The position numbers and the translations under genes were made by a program. DNA of 5,325 bases from JBCBXA01 sp039816825 (GTDB lineage: Bacteria; Pseudomonadota; Alphaproteobacteria; Rhizobiales; Rhizobiaceae). Within the stretch, counting starts at the first letter, position 1. Each line of letters starts with the position of its first letter. The stretch covers positions 1 to 5,325 of the forward strand of contig JBCBXA010000141.1 of NCBI GenBank assembly GCA_039816825.1, read 5' to 3'. This document shows positions 1 to 5,325 of this stretch, piece by piece. The notes beneath the pieces are model-generated. The model saw nothing but the letters and a program-made list of their open reading frames with translations. It was not told the DNA's origin and did not search any database.

Positions 1-932
1 GGGTTGCTGGAGATACTGAGCACGCCTTCGGCAATGGCCTGCGGGATACGCTCAAAGCTCATCCACCAGCCCAGAATGCCCGCGAAGGCGATGATCACAA
101 AGATAACCCCGGTGATCCGCGCGGTGCGCACGAGCATGCCATAGAATGCTCTGATCGTAAGCGTGCGGTAGACAAAGACGCCGATGAACAGTGCATAAGC
201 GACGGCGATTGATGCGGCCTCAGTAGGTGTCACCACACCGCCCAGAATGCCGCCGAGGATAATCACTGGCATCAAAAGGGCTGTGATTGACGACAGGAAG
301 GTCCGCCAAACCTCACCCAAGGTCGCACCGCGCGCGGCTTTGGGAAGATTTTGGCGCTTTCCGCCAATGATGATGACGCCCATACAAACCAGGCAGATGA
401 CCAGACCTGGCAAGATGCCGGCGGCGAACAAACCACCGATGGAGACCCCCATCAGCGAACCATAGACCACCATCAATCCAGATGGCGGGATGGTCGGGCC
501 AATGATGGATCCCGCCGCCGTGACCGCACAGGCATAGTCGCGGCTGTAACCCTCTTTCACCATCGCTGGCACAAGCGTTCTGCCAAATGCCGCAGCATCT
601 GCCGTCGCAGACCCCGTCAGCCCCGCAAAGAACACAGAGGCCAGCATATTTGTGTGGGCGAGCCCGCCGCGAAATCGGCCAACCAGCACCTGCGCGAGCT
701 TCACAAGCCGGTCCGTGATCCCGATCCCGTTCATCACCTCTCCGGCAAGGATAAAGAACGGCATCGCGAGGAAGGGAAAGATGTTCAGCCCGTTGAAAAT
801 CTTGCTCGGCCCGATGGCGACAAAGTTCATGCCCCCCATGCCAAGAAGCCCAACGACGCCCGCCATGCCGATAGCAAAGCCTATTGGCATGCCAAACAGG
901 ATTAAGAGGACAAAGGTTGCCGCAACAATCAT
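1..932 (-). CDS. dctM: TRAP transporter large permease DctM, C-terminus cut by the window edge
   Basis: This is the large membrane subunit of a tripartite ATP-independent periplasmic (TRAP) transporter, the elevator-type, ion-gradient-driven translocation subunit of the inner membrane. Reading the minus strand from ATG 932 gives an uninterrupted frame of 310 codons to the window edge; the family is usually about 425-440 residues, so roughly the last quarter is missing. Visible hallmarks are a hydrophobic N-terminus (MIVAATFVLLILFGMPIGFA), FLAMPFFILAGEVM near 54-67, GSATADAAAFG at 107-117, GPTIPPSGLMVVYG at 145-158 and GGVVTPTEAA at 231-240, with many hydrophobic segments between. The start overlaps the dctQ stop (ATGA), indicating translational coupling within one operon. 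No disruption is seen. The substrate cannot be read from the permease; the adjacent RpiR-type regulator hints at a sugar or sugar acid (inference). Family assignment is firm. Confidence 0.95.
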   Translation of the reverse strand, partial: MIVAATFVLLILFGMPIGFAIGMAGVVGLLGMGGMNFVAIGPSKIFNGLNIFPFLAMPFFILAGEVMNGIGITDRLVKLAQVLVGRFRGGLAHTNMLASVFFAGLTGSATADAAAFGRTLVPAMVKEGYSRDYACAVTAAGSIIGPTIPPSGLMVVYGSLMGVSIGGLFAAGILPGLVICLVCMGVIIIGGKRQNLPKAARGATLGEVWRTFLSSITALLMPVIILGGILGGVVTPTEAASIAVAYALFIGVFVYRTLTIRAFYGMLVRTARITGVIFVIIAFAGILGWWMSFERIPQAIAEGVLSISSN

Positions 933-1474
933 GGCGCAACCTCAGTGTCATCCAACTGCGTGCCCCAATCGCGCACCATCGCCAGAAGCAGCTGCACCAC
1001 AGCCAGAGCGGCAGCAACTGGGATCGCCCAATAGAAAGGAGCAAGCGTCGCGCCGAAAATCATGGCTTGGCGGTTTGAACCACTCTGCGCAAAACCAATC
1101 CCGAACCAAAAGACGTAAAAGAAGAGCCCAATGGCGAGGACATCCATAAATATAAGGATGATGTGACGCAGCCGAGCAGGCAACGCGCTGATCAAAGCCG
1201 TAAGACCAATGTGCTCACGCCGCGCAATTCCGGAAGACACGGCCAACAACGCAGCCCAGATCATAAGGTATCGAGCGAGGGTTTCCGGCCACGGTAGTTG
1301 CCAACCAAACCAATAACGGTCCATGACGCCGATCCAGACATCAACGACCAAAGCCACCATAAGCAAAGCCACCATGGCTTCGGTGATCGTATTAATCCTA
1401 TGACCCAGTTTCGCTGCTAGCGATATTGTCACCGCATCCTCCCAGATGAAACTGTGGTAGATATTGCTCGCCAT
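929..1474 (-). CDS. dctQ: TRAP transporter small permease DctQ
   Basis: Small membrane subunit of a TRAP transporter; in the inner membrane it pairs with DctM and supports docking of the periplasmic solute-binding protein. With the ATG at 1474 it has 181 residues, normal for the family. Four membrane segments are visible at about 34-57, 66-84, 103-128 and 146-167. The DctQ signature is clear: WPETLARYLMIWAALLAVSSG (62-82, written with W62, E64 and R68 as key residues) followed by RREHIG with H88. The stop overlaps the dctM ATG by four bases. The start is uncertain. ATG 1474 has only a weak, too-close GGAA, whereas an in-frame GTG at 1432 has GGGAGG five bases upstream, giving 167 residues that begin just before the first membrane helix. 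The first 14 residues (MASNIYHSFIWEDA) do not look like family sequence. As first gene after the divergent promoter region it leads the operon, so no dctP precedes it. Confidence 0.93.
   Translation of the reverse strand: MASNIYHSFIWEDAVTISLAAKLGHRINTITEAMVALLMVALVVDVWIGVMDRYWFGWQLPWPETLARYLMIWAALLAVSSGIARREHIGLTALISALPARLRHIILIFMDVLAIGLFFYVFWFGIGFAQSGSNRQAMIFGATLAPFYWAIPVAAALAVVQLLLAMVRDWGTQLDDTEVAP
1438..1443 (-). promoter_or_regulatory. Strong Shine-Dalgarno supporting an internal GTG start of dctQ
   Basis: On the minus strand GGGAGG lies five bases upstream of an in-frame GTG (1432-1430). This is much better placed than anything upstream of the ATG at 1474, and argues that DctQ may really begin at 1432 (MTISLAAKLG...). 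An ATG at 1437-1435 overlaps the same site but is out of frame. Confidence 0.5.
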
Positions 1475-1501
1475 TTCCGATCAGAGTCAAACATTTTTCG
1501 G

Positions 1502-1518
1502 TATAAAATTACATTATA
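1502..1518. promoter_or_regulatory. Candidate operator over the dctQM promoter -10 (17-bp palindrome)
   Basis: TATAA-N7-TTATA is an inverted repeat with 5-bp arms that covers the TATAAT -10 box of the dctQM promoter. Its geometry (5-bp arms, 7-nt spacer) equals that of the palindrome at 1559-1575 over the other promoter. The 7-mer TGTAATT occurs in both sites, in opposite orientation (1507-1513 minus strand, 1560-1566 plus strand). RpiR-family proteins bind inverted repeats; that the neighbouring regulator binds here is inference, and AT-rich arms this short can arise by chance. Confidence 0.35.
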
Positions 1519-1541
1519 GGCCCTAATCAGACTAATTTCAC
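1513..1541 (-). promoter_or_regulatory. Sigma70-like promoter for dctQM
   Basis: On the minus strand a perfect TATAAT (1518-1513) is preceded, 17 bases upstream, by GTGAAA (1541-1536), a 4/6 match to TTGACA. Transcription would start near 1506, leaving a leader of about 32 bases to ATG 1474 or about 74 bases to GTG 1432. Confidence 0.5.
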
Positions 1542-1547
1542 TCTTAT

Positions 1548-1576
1548 TTGACCCATTTTTGTAATTGGAATACAAT
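1548..1576 (+). promoter_or_regulatory. Sigma70-like promoter for the rpiR-family gene
   Basis: TTGACC (1548-1553) and TACAAT (1571-1576) are each 5/6 matches to consensus and are separated by exactly 17 bases. The predicted start point, about 6-7 bases past the -10, coincides with the ATG at 1582, so the transcript is predicted to have no leader. It lies back to back with the dctQM promoter. Confidence 0.6.
1559..1575. promoter_or_regulatory. Candidate operator over the regulator's own promoter -10
   Basis: TTGTA-N7-TACAA is a 17-bp inverted repeat overlapping the spacer and -10 of the regulator promoter. A second, overlapping palindrome, GGAAT-ACA-ATTCC, spans 1567-1579. Placement over the -10 is what an autorepressor would use. 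TGTA...TACA outer bases resemble operators of HexR, another RpiR-family protein, but the centre differs. Binding is inferred only. Confidence 0.4.
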
Positions 1577-1581
1577 TCCGC

Positions 1582-2505
1582 ATGGATGATCGAAGCCCGG
1601 CAAACGCAACGCAACCGCTGAACCCGCAAGTTGCGATCGATGTTATCTCCAATCTGAATGAACGCGCATCGAGCCTCCCAAACCGGGAGAAGAAGGTGGC
1701 TAGCTATGTAATCGACAACCTGGAAGCTGTGACGTCCATGAGCATCGCCGATCTAGCAAAGGCATGTGAAGTCAGTTCACCCACAGTGGTGCGGTTTTGC
1801 CGTTCCATGGGGTGCGACGGGTATCGCGAATTCAAAATGAGGCTTGCGCAAAATCTAGCTGTCAGCCTCCAGTATATGGTTGTGGAGGCACGCGAGAGTC
1901 ATCCATCTTCAGCGGGTAATGTTGATCAAATCATTGGCGCGCTTTCAGCCACTGTTAACGTGATGCGCAGGCAACTCAGCAATCAAGCACTGGCGGAGGC
2001 AAAGGAAGCCATTGCGGAAGCACGCAGCGTCTTGGTAGGGGGAATAGGTGGCGGATCGTCCATGCTGGCCGAGGAAACTGCAAACAGGCTGTTTCGTCTT
2101 GGCATCCCAGCCATTGCGATCAACGACAGCTATCTTCTGCAAATGCGAGCCGCCACACTTCAGCCGACCGACGTGCTACTGCTTATCTCGGCAAGTGGAG
2201 AAGCAGACGAGATCGTCACCGCCGCCGAGATTGGGAACGGATATGGCGCCACAACTGTCGCGATTTCGAGAAAAGGCAGCCGGTTAGTGCAGCTTGCTTC
2301 GACGGCGATTGAGGTTAATCTGCCGGAAGACCCCGACATACATAAACCAACTGCTTCACGATACGCTTTTCTTGTGATCATCGACGCTCTGGCGATGTCC
2401 ATCGCGCAACGCGATGCAAAGCGCACGACAGAGAACCTTCGCCGCATACGCGCTTCGCTGACAGCATATCATGGCAGAACCGGACCGCAGCCGTTGGGGG
2501 ACTGA
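1582..2505 (+). CDS. RpiR-family transcriptional regulator (HTH plus SIS domain)
   Basis: A 307-residue, full-length member of the RpiR family, cytoplasmic DNA-binding proteins that sense phosphorylated sugars or sugar derivatives. The N-terminal HTH is at about 20-95, with recognition region IADLAKACEVSSPTVVRFC (55-73) followed by GCDGYREFKMRLAQ. The SIS (sugar isomerase) domain is at about 148-275: VLVGGIGGGSSMLAEE, then LLISASGEADEIVTAAE with the SG phosphosugar-loop motif, then GATTVAIS and ASRYAFLVIIDALAM. It is divergent from dctQM with 107 bases between start codons, the usual arrangement for a local regulator of the transporter. There is no Shine-Dalgarno before ATG 1582, and the promoter spacing predicts a leaderless mRNA, which supports this start. 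A palindrome over its -10 suggests autoregulation. Ligand and regulatory sign are unknown; relatives control sialic acid, hexose or inositol use. Confidence 0.93.
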   Translation: MDDRSPANATQPLNPQVAIDVISNLNERASSLPNREKKVASYVIDNLEAVTSMSIADLAKACEVSSPTVVRFCRSMGCDGYREFKMRLAQNLAVSLQYMVVEARESHPSSAGNVDQIIGALSATVNVMRRQLSNQALAEAKEAIAEARSVLVGGIGGGSSMLAEETANRLFRLGIPAIAINDSYLLQMRAATLQPTDVLLLISASGEADEIVTAAEIGNGYGATTVAISRKGSRLVQLASTAIEVNLPEDPDIHKPTASRYAFLVIIDALAMSIAQRDAKRTTENLRRIRASLTAYHGRTGPQPLGD

Positions 2506-2526
2506 TCGCACCGAATGATATGTTTG

Positions 2527-2543
2527 AGGCGCCGAAGCCTTTT
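2527..2543 (+). terminator. Weak candidate terminator after the rpiR-family gene
   Basis: Twenty-one bases after the regulator stop, AGGC (2527-2530) pairs with GCCT (2537-2540) around a 6-base loop, followed by TTT. The stem is only four pairs plus a possible G-T pair, so this is a weak call. No stronger hairpin with a T-run is seen between the two convergent units. Confidence 0.25.
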
Positions 2544-2799
2544 ATGTTTGGGATCGGTAGTGAGGCATTTGCTCTGCTCTTCGATAACGGGATCGAACTA
2601 GGTTAGAGTTTTCAGCGTCCGCTGATCCCGTAACTTCGGGACAAATCTATCCAAGTCGGTGGACCACTTTCGTGGGGCTAACTCCCAACAGATTGGCGAC
2701 TTCTCCGGCAGAATGGACAACTGGCACTTCGGCAAAGACTGGCTATCGGTTGGGTCGAAAATGCGGACCGATGGTGACCTGATGCTCTTGCTCTGACAC
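2542..2799 (-). pseudogene. Decayed small helix-turn-helix protein gene with two internal TAG stops
   Basis: On the minus strand one frame reads as protein despite two in-frame TAG codons (2745-2743 and 2649-2647) and ends at TAA 2544-2542. It can start at GTG 2799, which has GGGGGA six bases upstream, giving MSEQEHQVTIGPHFRPNR, stop, then PVFAEVPVVHSAGEVANLLG..., stop, then ICPEVTGSADAENSNLV and an arginine-rich end (RSRYRR). The piece EVANLLGVSPTKVVHRL (within 2650-2703) matches the pattern of a MerR/excisionase-type HTH: a first helix with E-V-A, then LLGVS, then a recognition helix. That much HTH pattern is unlikely by chance. Intact length would be about 85 residues. The frame is in fact open up to 2880, overlapping the end of the upstream helicase-like frame, so a more upstream start or a frameshifted continuation is possible. 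It probably belonged to the same element as the helicase. Function beyond DNA binding is unknown. Confidence 0.4.
2587..2631. repeat. Inverted repeat with alternative nested hairpins
   Basis: ACGGGATC (2587-2594) is matched exactly by GATCCCGT (2624-2631) across 29 bases. Two smaller hairpins use part of the same bases and exclude it: TCAGC-GTCC-GCTGA (2612-2625) and TCCCG-TAACTT-CGGGA (2626-2641). It lies inside the decayed HTH gene, so it may have no role. No T-run follows on either strand. Confidence 0.3.
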
Positions 2800-2839
2800 C
2801 TGAATTCCCCCAACGAATGGAGGGAAGTCGGAGCTCAGG

Positions 2840-3421
2840 TCAATGTAAAGAAGCCGAATCTCCAGTCCGCTCGAGGCATTTCACCTTAGCTCCAAGCAAC
2901 GCCTCGATGTATTGCTTGAGTTCGCCTGAGCTTTGATCATCTTTAAGTTTGGTTATGGGATGAACATAGATCGTAGTAGTGCGTTGTCCGCGCTTTTTGA
3001 TCTGCAGCTTGTACTCGACCCAACTTGGAGGGCAAGCGATAGGATTTCGATGAAGAGCCCTTCGACAGGCATCTAGAGAGGTGTAAGCACTTGGATTTGA
3101 ATGAAAAGCAAGACTCGGTGAGGTAAACAGTACCTGGGTCGGGCGGGACACTTCATTTGGATTTTCCAAAATTGAAACTTTACACCCCAAACGCGCTTCT
3201 AAGAACCTTTGAGGATCAAAGCTCGCTTCCGAAATAGAAAGCGTAAAGAAGGTGTTCCTGTGTTGTGCGCCCTCGCAGATGTAGTCAAATCTTCTGATAG
3301 CCGAGGGTATGACACAATTGCTGCAATCTCTATAGGAATACTTATCTATAGGGGTTGAAGGTGTGGTGTCATAACTTAAAGCGGTCTCAACCCACCAAGA
3401 TCCATTTTTGCTTACACGCAC
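2840..3421 (-). CDS. Separated C-terminal part of the helicase-like gene, with a duplicated module
   Basis: A 193-codon frame from GTG 3421 to TGA 2842-2840. It is in the same reading frame as the 578-codon helicase-like ORF and is separated from its end only by one TGA codon (3475-3473); 18 sense codons lie between that TGA and this GTG. There is no Shine-Dalgarno before the GTG. The most economical reading is that this is the C-terminus of the same protein, cut off by a nonsense mutation. It contains two copies of one module: residues 44-86, ending FLEARLGCKVSILE, and residues 134-184, ending YIEALLGAKVKCLE. Each has an aromatic-rich strand (RFDYICEG / WVEYKLQI), a basic turn and a short strand (HRNTFFTLSI / GQRTTTIYVHP) before the helix. 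I recall similar LEARLG ends in alphaproteobacterial mobile-element helicases (memory, not checked). C33 and C36 form one CxxC pair; C50, C80, C119, C130 and C182 are further cysteines. If translated alone, its function is unknown. Confidence 0.5.
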   Translation of the reverse strand: MRVSKNGSWWVETALSYDTTPSTPIDKYSYRDCSNCVIPSAIRRFDYICEGAQHRNTFFTLSISEASFDPQRFLEARLGCKVSILENPNEVSRPTQVLFTSPSLAFHSNPSAYTSLDACRRALHRNPIACPPSWVEYKLQIKKRGQRTTTIYVHPITKLKDDQSSGELKQYIEALLGAKVKCLERTGDSASLH

Positions 3422-3472
3422 CCCACTACAAGCAGCGGTGGCTTTATAGTTTTCGTTAGGATTATTTTTCAG
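3422..3472 (-). other. In-frame sense codons between the two helicase-like ORFs
   Basis: After TGA 3475-3473, seventeen codons in this stretch (KNNPNENYKATAACSGV-type sequence, after or including the first L) lead without a stop into the 193-codon ORF. There is no ribosome binding site and no promoter is evident. This supports a former single reading frame rather than an intergenic gap. Confidence 0.45.
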
Positions 3473-5209
3473 TCAGGATATATCTTGTTTCGTACCAGAA
3501 ATCTTGAGCTGATCTTCTTGGCTCGTTGAAAAACCACCCTTCAGCAAAAGCGGACCCCGCCTTTCCAGATTGAAATCGTTCCAGTCAACCACGGCATCGA
3601 CCGGGCGCGGCAGGGCCCAGTCCGTTAGAACAACTATCTCAGCAGGCGTATCACCGCGCCTAATTGGACGCAGCCTGCCAATCTGCTGAATCAGGTTCCC
3701 CACAATGTGTTGATCGGCAAGTTCATTTACGAGCGCATTTGGATGATTTGGCTTGTCCATTGCCACGAAGGTACCATCCTTGAGGGGCTGCCCAACCTTT
3801 GAGAGGGGGATGCTAACATTACCGTTTGTCTTCCTTTGGATTGGTGAAACGTACTCTCCGGATAACACCCCTGCTTGGTGCTCTAGCGCATCGACACCAG
3901 GATTCATGTTAGCTGTGATGATGAGCGCGTGGTGATTTTTCCAATCGTTACGGCCGGCAATTCTACCAGCAGTTTCGATATCGAGGTTGGACGGCAGTAT
4001 GATTGGGCGATTTACACCACTCAACCGGCTTTTCTCCGGCCAGATCCGATCTATCATTGACTTCTGCGGAATCCAGAGAACACGTCCTTGATGAGCTCTG
4101 GTGGCTGTAAAAATGCGGACTGCATTTAGGATATCGTGGAAGTGTTGGGGCAAGCTTCCGTTGGCAGTGCTGGCGAGCTGGTATTTTCTGTTAGGCGCAT
4201 TCTTTACTAAGGTTACGCTAACATTTTTCGCGTCCTCCACACGCAAATCTAATCCGCATTCAACCGCCCTGCCCAACACACTAGACTGAACTCTGGCGGC
4301 TGGTGGATATGCATCAAGAACCGTGACCGCGGCCTTCGCAGTCCAGCAACTGGAGGCACTTCTGAACGGATAAAATGCAATCGCAGGGCATCTTTCTCTT
4401 TGTAAAGAGCAATACCTACTCTCAATAAACAGCCTTCCGGACGCTCTGTCTTTCAATTCGACTATTGTTCTTTTAATCTCGCGCAAAATTTCTAGGCGGG
4501 TGATATGTTCCGATAGGGATTTACAAATATCGGCTGCTTCATCAAGTTTGTCGCCAAAAGTATGGCTTGGGATAGATCTTCTACTTCTCTCTCTGTGATA
4601 TTCAATTGCAACGTCTAAGCGCGCCGCGACATAGGCCGTTTGATCTCCCAAACGAGCGTTGTCGCCAAGTGTCGCCATGATCGTTCTTTGCGAGAAGGGG
4701 CCGAGGTTGTCAGTGTTAACCAAAGTGCGGATTTGAGCCCATAAACGCAGTGTTTCATTTCTGTTCAAGTCATTAGGAGATGTGGACCTTCTTATCAGGG
4801 CACCATCTCTACTGGTGGAGTAGTGATCTGGAAGACCGTCTATTTGGTGTTCGAAACAAAGCTCAACATTTCCCATGGAGCCTTTCCAGAAGCTCTCATC
4901 AATGAAAGTAGCTCTAGGGTTTACTTGCAATCCATTGCGGTGCGAGAAGCGCAGGCTAGAGCGATATTGCAAGGAAGCCGACGCCAATCCCCAGACGGCC
5001 GGAGGTTCTTTAACTTGTTCCCAAAACTTACAAGTGGGCTTCGAGCCGCCGGGATAATGAGGGCAATTTGGGACTCGCCGAGGTGCCCCGTCGTCATCTG
5101 GCTCTGTTCTCGAGCACAAAGCCTGCTGAGGACTCATTTTTGCGCGAATGATTTTTTGGAAGTCTGAATTTTCGCCTTTGTTCAGCTCGCACATGCCGGC
5201 GTAGGACAT
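3473..5209 (-). CDS. Superfamily 2-like helicase core of a mobile-element primase-helicase, fragment
   Basis: The longest intact piece, 578 codons from ATG 5209. The ATG is probably not the true start: there is no Shine-Dalgarno, and helicase-like sequence continues upstream (TYKRVEETVADLKKAGVDAR) with no start codon before TAG 5293. Visible parts in order: four cysteines C7, C32, C49 and C60, the last two in NCPHYPGGSKPTCKFW; motif II FIDESFW (102-108; D104, E105); a long divergent middle with coiled-coil-like helices (about 195-260); VTVLDAYPP (296-304), where relatives as I recall have LDATA; RVLWIPQKSMIDRIW (376-390); GRNDWKNHHALIITA (419-433); and motif VI QQIGRLRPIRRG (508-519), then VVLTDWALPRPVDAVVDW. 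These are the ATP-hydrolysis and coupling motifs of a DNA helicase. The P-loop lies upstream, across a frameshift. It resembles toprim-plus-helicase proteins of alphaproteobacterial phages and plasmids (from memory). It ends at TGA 3473, after which the same frame continues. Exact subfamily is uncertain. Confidence 0.65.
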   Translation of the reverse strand: MSYAGMCELNKGENSDFQKIIRAKMSPQQALCSRTEPDDDGAPRRVPNCPHYPGGSKPTCKFWEQVKEPPAVWGLASASLQYRSSLRFSHRNGLQVNPRATFIDESFWKGSMGNVELCFEHQIDGLPDHYSTSRDGALIRRSTSPNDLNRNETLRLWAQIRTLVNTDNLGPFSQRTIMATLGDNARLGDQTAYVAARLDVAIEYHRERSRRSIPSHTFGDKLDEAADICKSLSEHITRLEILREIKRTIVELKDRASGRLFIESRYCSLQRERCPAIAFYPFRSASSCWTAKAAVTVLDAYPPAARVQSSVLGRAVECGLDLRVEDAKNVSVTLVKNAPNRKYQLASTANGSLPQHFHDILNAVRIFTATRAHQGRVLWIPQKSMIDRIWPEKSRLSGVNRPIILPSNLDIETAGRIAGRNDWKNHHALIITANMNPGVDALEHQAGVLSGEYVSPIQRKTNGNVSIPLSKVGQPLKDGTFVAMDKPNHPNALVNELADQHIVGNLIQQIGRLRPIRRGDTPAEIVVLTDWALPRPVDAVVDWNDFNLERRGPLLLKGGFSTSQEDQLKISGTKQDIS

Positions 5210-5325
5210 TCCATAAAAAACTCTTGCATCAACTCCTGCCTTTTTAAGATCTGCAACCGTTTCCTCGACCCGCTTATATGTCCTTCCCCCCTAGAACTGG
5301 GCCATTACATTGGCGGCGAGAGGGG

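Larger units (their letters stand above)
2840..5325 (-). pseudogene. Broken primase-helicase-type gene (whole locus, N-terminus beyond the window)
   Basis: This entry joins the pieces. On the minus strand one frame is open from 5290 to 2843 with a single interruption, TGA 3475-3473. At the right edge that frame is blocked by TAG 5293-5291, next to a G6 tract (5291-5286). The neighbouring frame there reads ...NGPVLGGK and then runs out of phase. Dropping one G at 5283/5282 would give GPVLGGKTYKR, an exact GxxxxGK[ST] P-loop followed by the helix (RVEETVADLKKAGVDARVFYG) expected after it in helicases. The full gene would therefore contain P-loop, four cysteines, DExx motif, QxxGRxR motif and the duplicated C-terminal module, preceded by unseen N-terminal domains. 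Two independent lesions suggest recent loss of function, or sequencing error at one or both sites. The region looks more AT-rich than the TRAP genes (not computed), consistent with transfer. Confidence 0.6.

Noticed and set aside
313..1044. Long minus-strand ORF (243 codons) over dctM
   Set aside because: Wrong frame: it is cysteine-, tryptophan- and arginine-rich with no domain, while the adjacent frame gives an unmistakable DctM.
351..1149. Plus-strand ORFs of 184 and 165 codons opposite dctM and dctQ
   Set aside because: Low-complexity H/R/P-rich antisense shadows of the two permease genes.
2598..2813. Minus-strand 71-codon ORF
   Set aside because: Overlaps the HTH remnant in another frame and shows no recognisable pattern; the HTH frame is the more protein-like despite its stops.
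2506..2839. tRNA gene or attachment site at the element boundary
   Set aside because: No cloverleaf-like pairing or T-loop consensus was recognised; the far end of any element is outside the window, so direct repeats cannot be tested.
4823..5167. Plus-strand 114-codon ORF
   Set aside because: Antisense to the helicase-like frame, which carries the conserved motifs here.
2542..5325. Stop-codon reassignment (TAG or TGA read as sense) in the element
   Set aside because: Both TAG and TGA would need recoding, the P-loop still needs a frameshift, and the neighbouring host genes use TGA as a true stop. Decay is simpler.
1..5325. CRISPR array, insertion sequence or tandem repeats
   Set aside because: No regularly spaced direct repeats, no transposase-like frame and no matched terminal repeats were found by eye.

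Overview
The window looks like alphaproteobacterial DNA, most likely from a Rhodobacteraceae-type marine bacterium. This is inferred from a TRAP transporter divergent from an RpiR-type regulator, from moderately GC-rich codon use in that half, and from a phage/plasmid-type helicase of a kind I recall from that group. No taxonomic marker gene is present.

Left half (1-2505): an intact, ordinary-looking transport and regulation locus. A TRAP small permease (dctQ, minus strand) is translationally coupled through an ATGA overlap to a TRAP large permease (dctM, minus strand, cut by the left window edge after about 310 residues). Divergent from them is a full-length RpiR-family regulator (HTH plus SIS domain). 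The 107-base intergenic region holds two back-to-back sigma70-like promoters. The regulator promoter is so close to the ATG that its mRNA is predicted to be leaderless. Each -10 box sits in a 17-bp imperfect palindrome with 5-bp arms and a 7-nt spacer, which are candidate operators. The periplasmic binding protein (dctP) is not between regulator and dctQ, so it must lie beyond the left edge or elsewhere.

Middle (2506-2839): no intact gene. On the minus strand there is a decayed small gene, roughly 85 codons with two internal TAG stops, that still reads as a helix-turn-helix protein.

Right half (2840-5325): a minus-strand, visibly more AT-rich region that reads as one long superfamily 2-like helicase gene, of the sort found in primase-helicases of mobile elements. 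It is broken in at least two places. One frame is open from 5290 to 2843 except for a single TGA at 3473-3475. Near the right edge the P-loop is split between two frames by a one-base shift beside a G6 tract. The gene therefore appears today as a 578-codon ORF with DExx and QxxGRxR motifs and a 193-codon ORF carrying a duplicated C-terminal module. Together with the HTH remnant this suggests a decaying integrated element abutting the TRAP locus. The most useful results are the reconstruction of this broken gene set and the leaderless divergent promoter arrangement. I see no clear evidence of a wholly new system.
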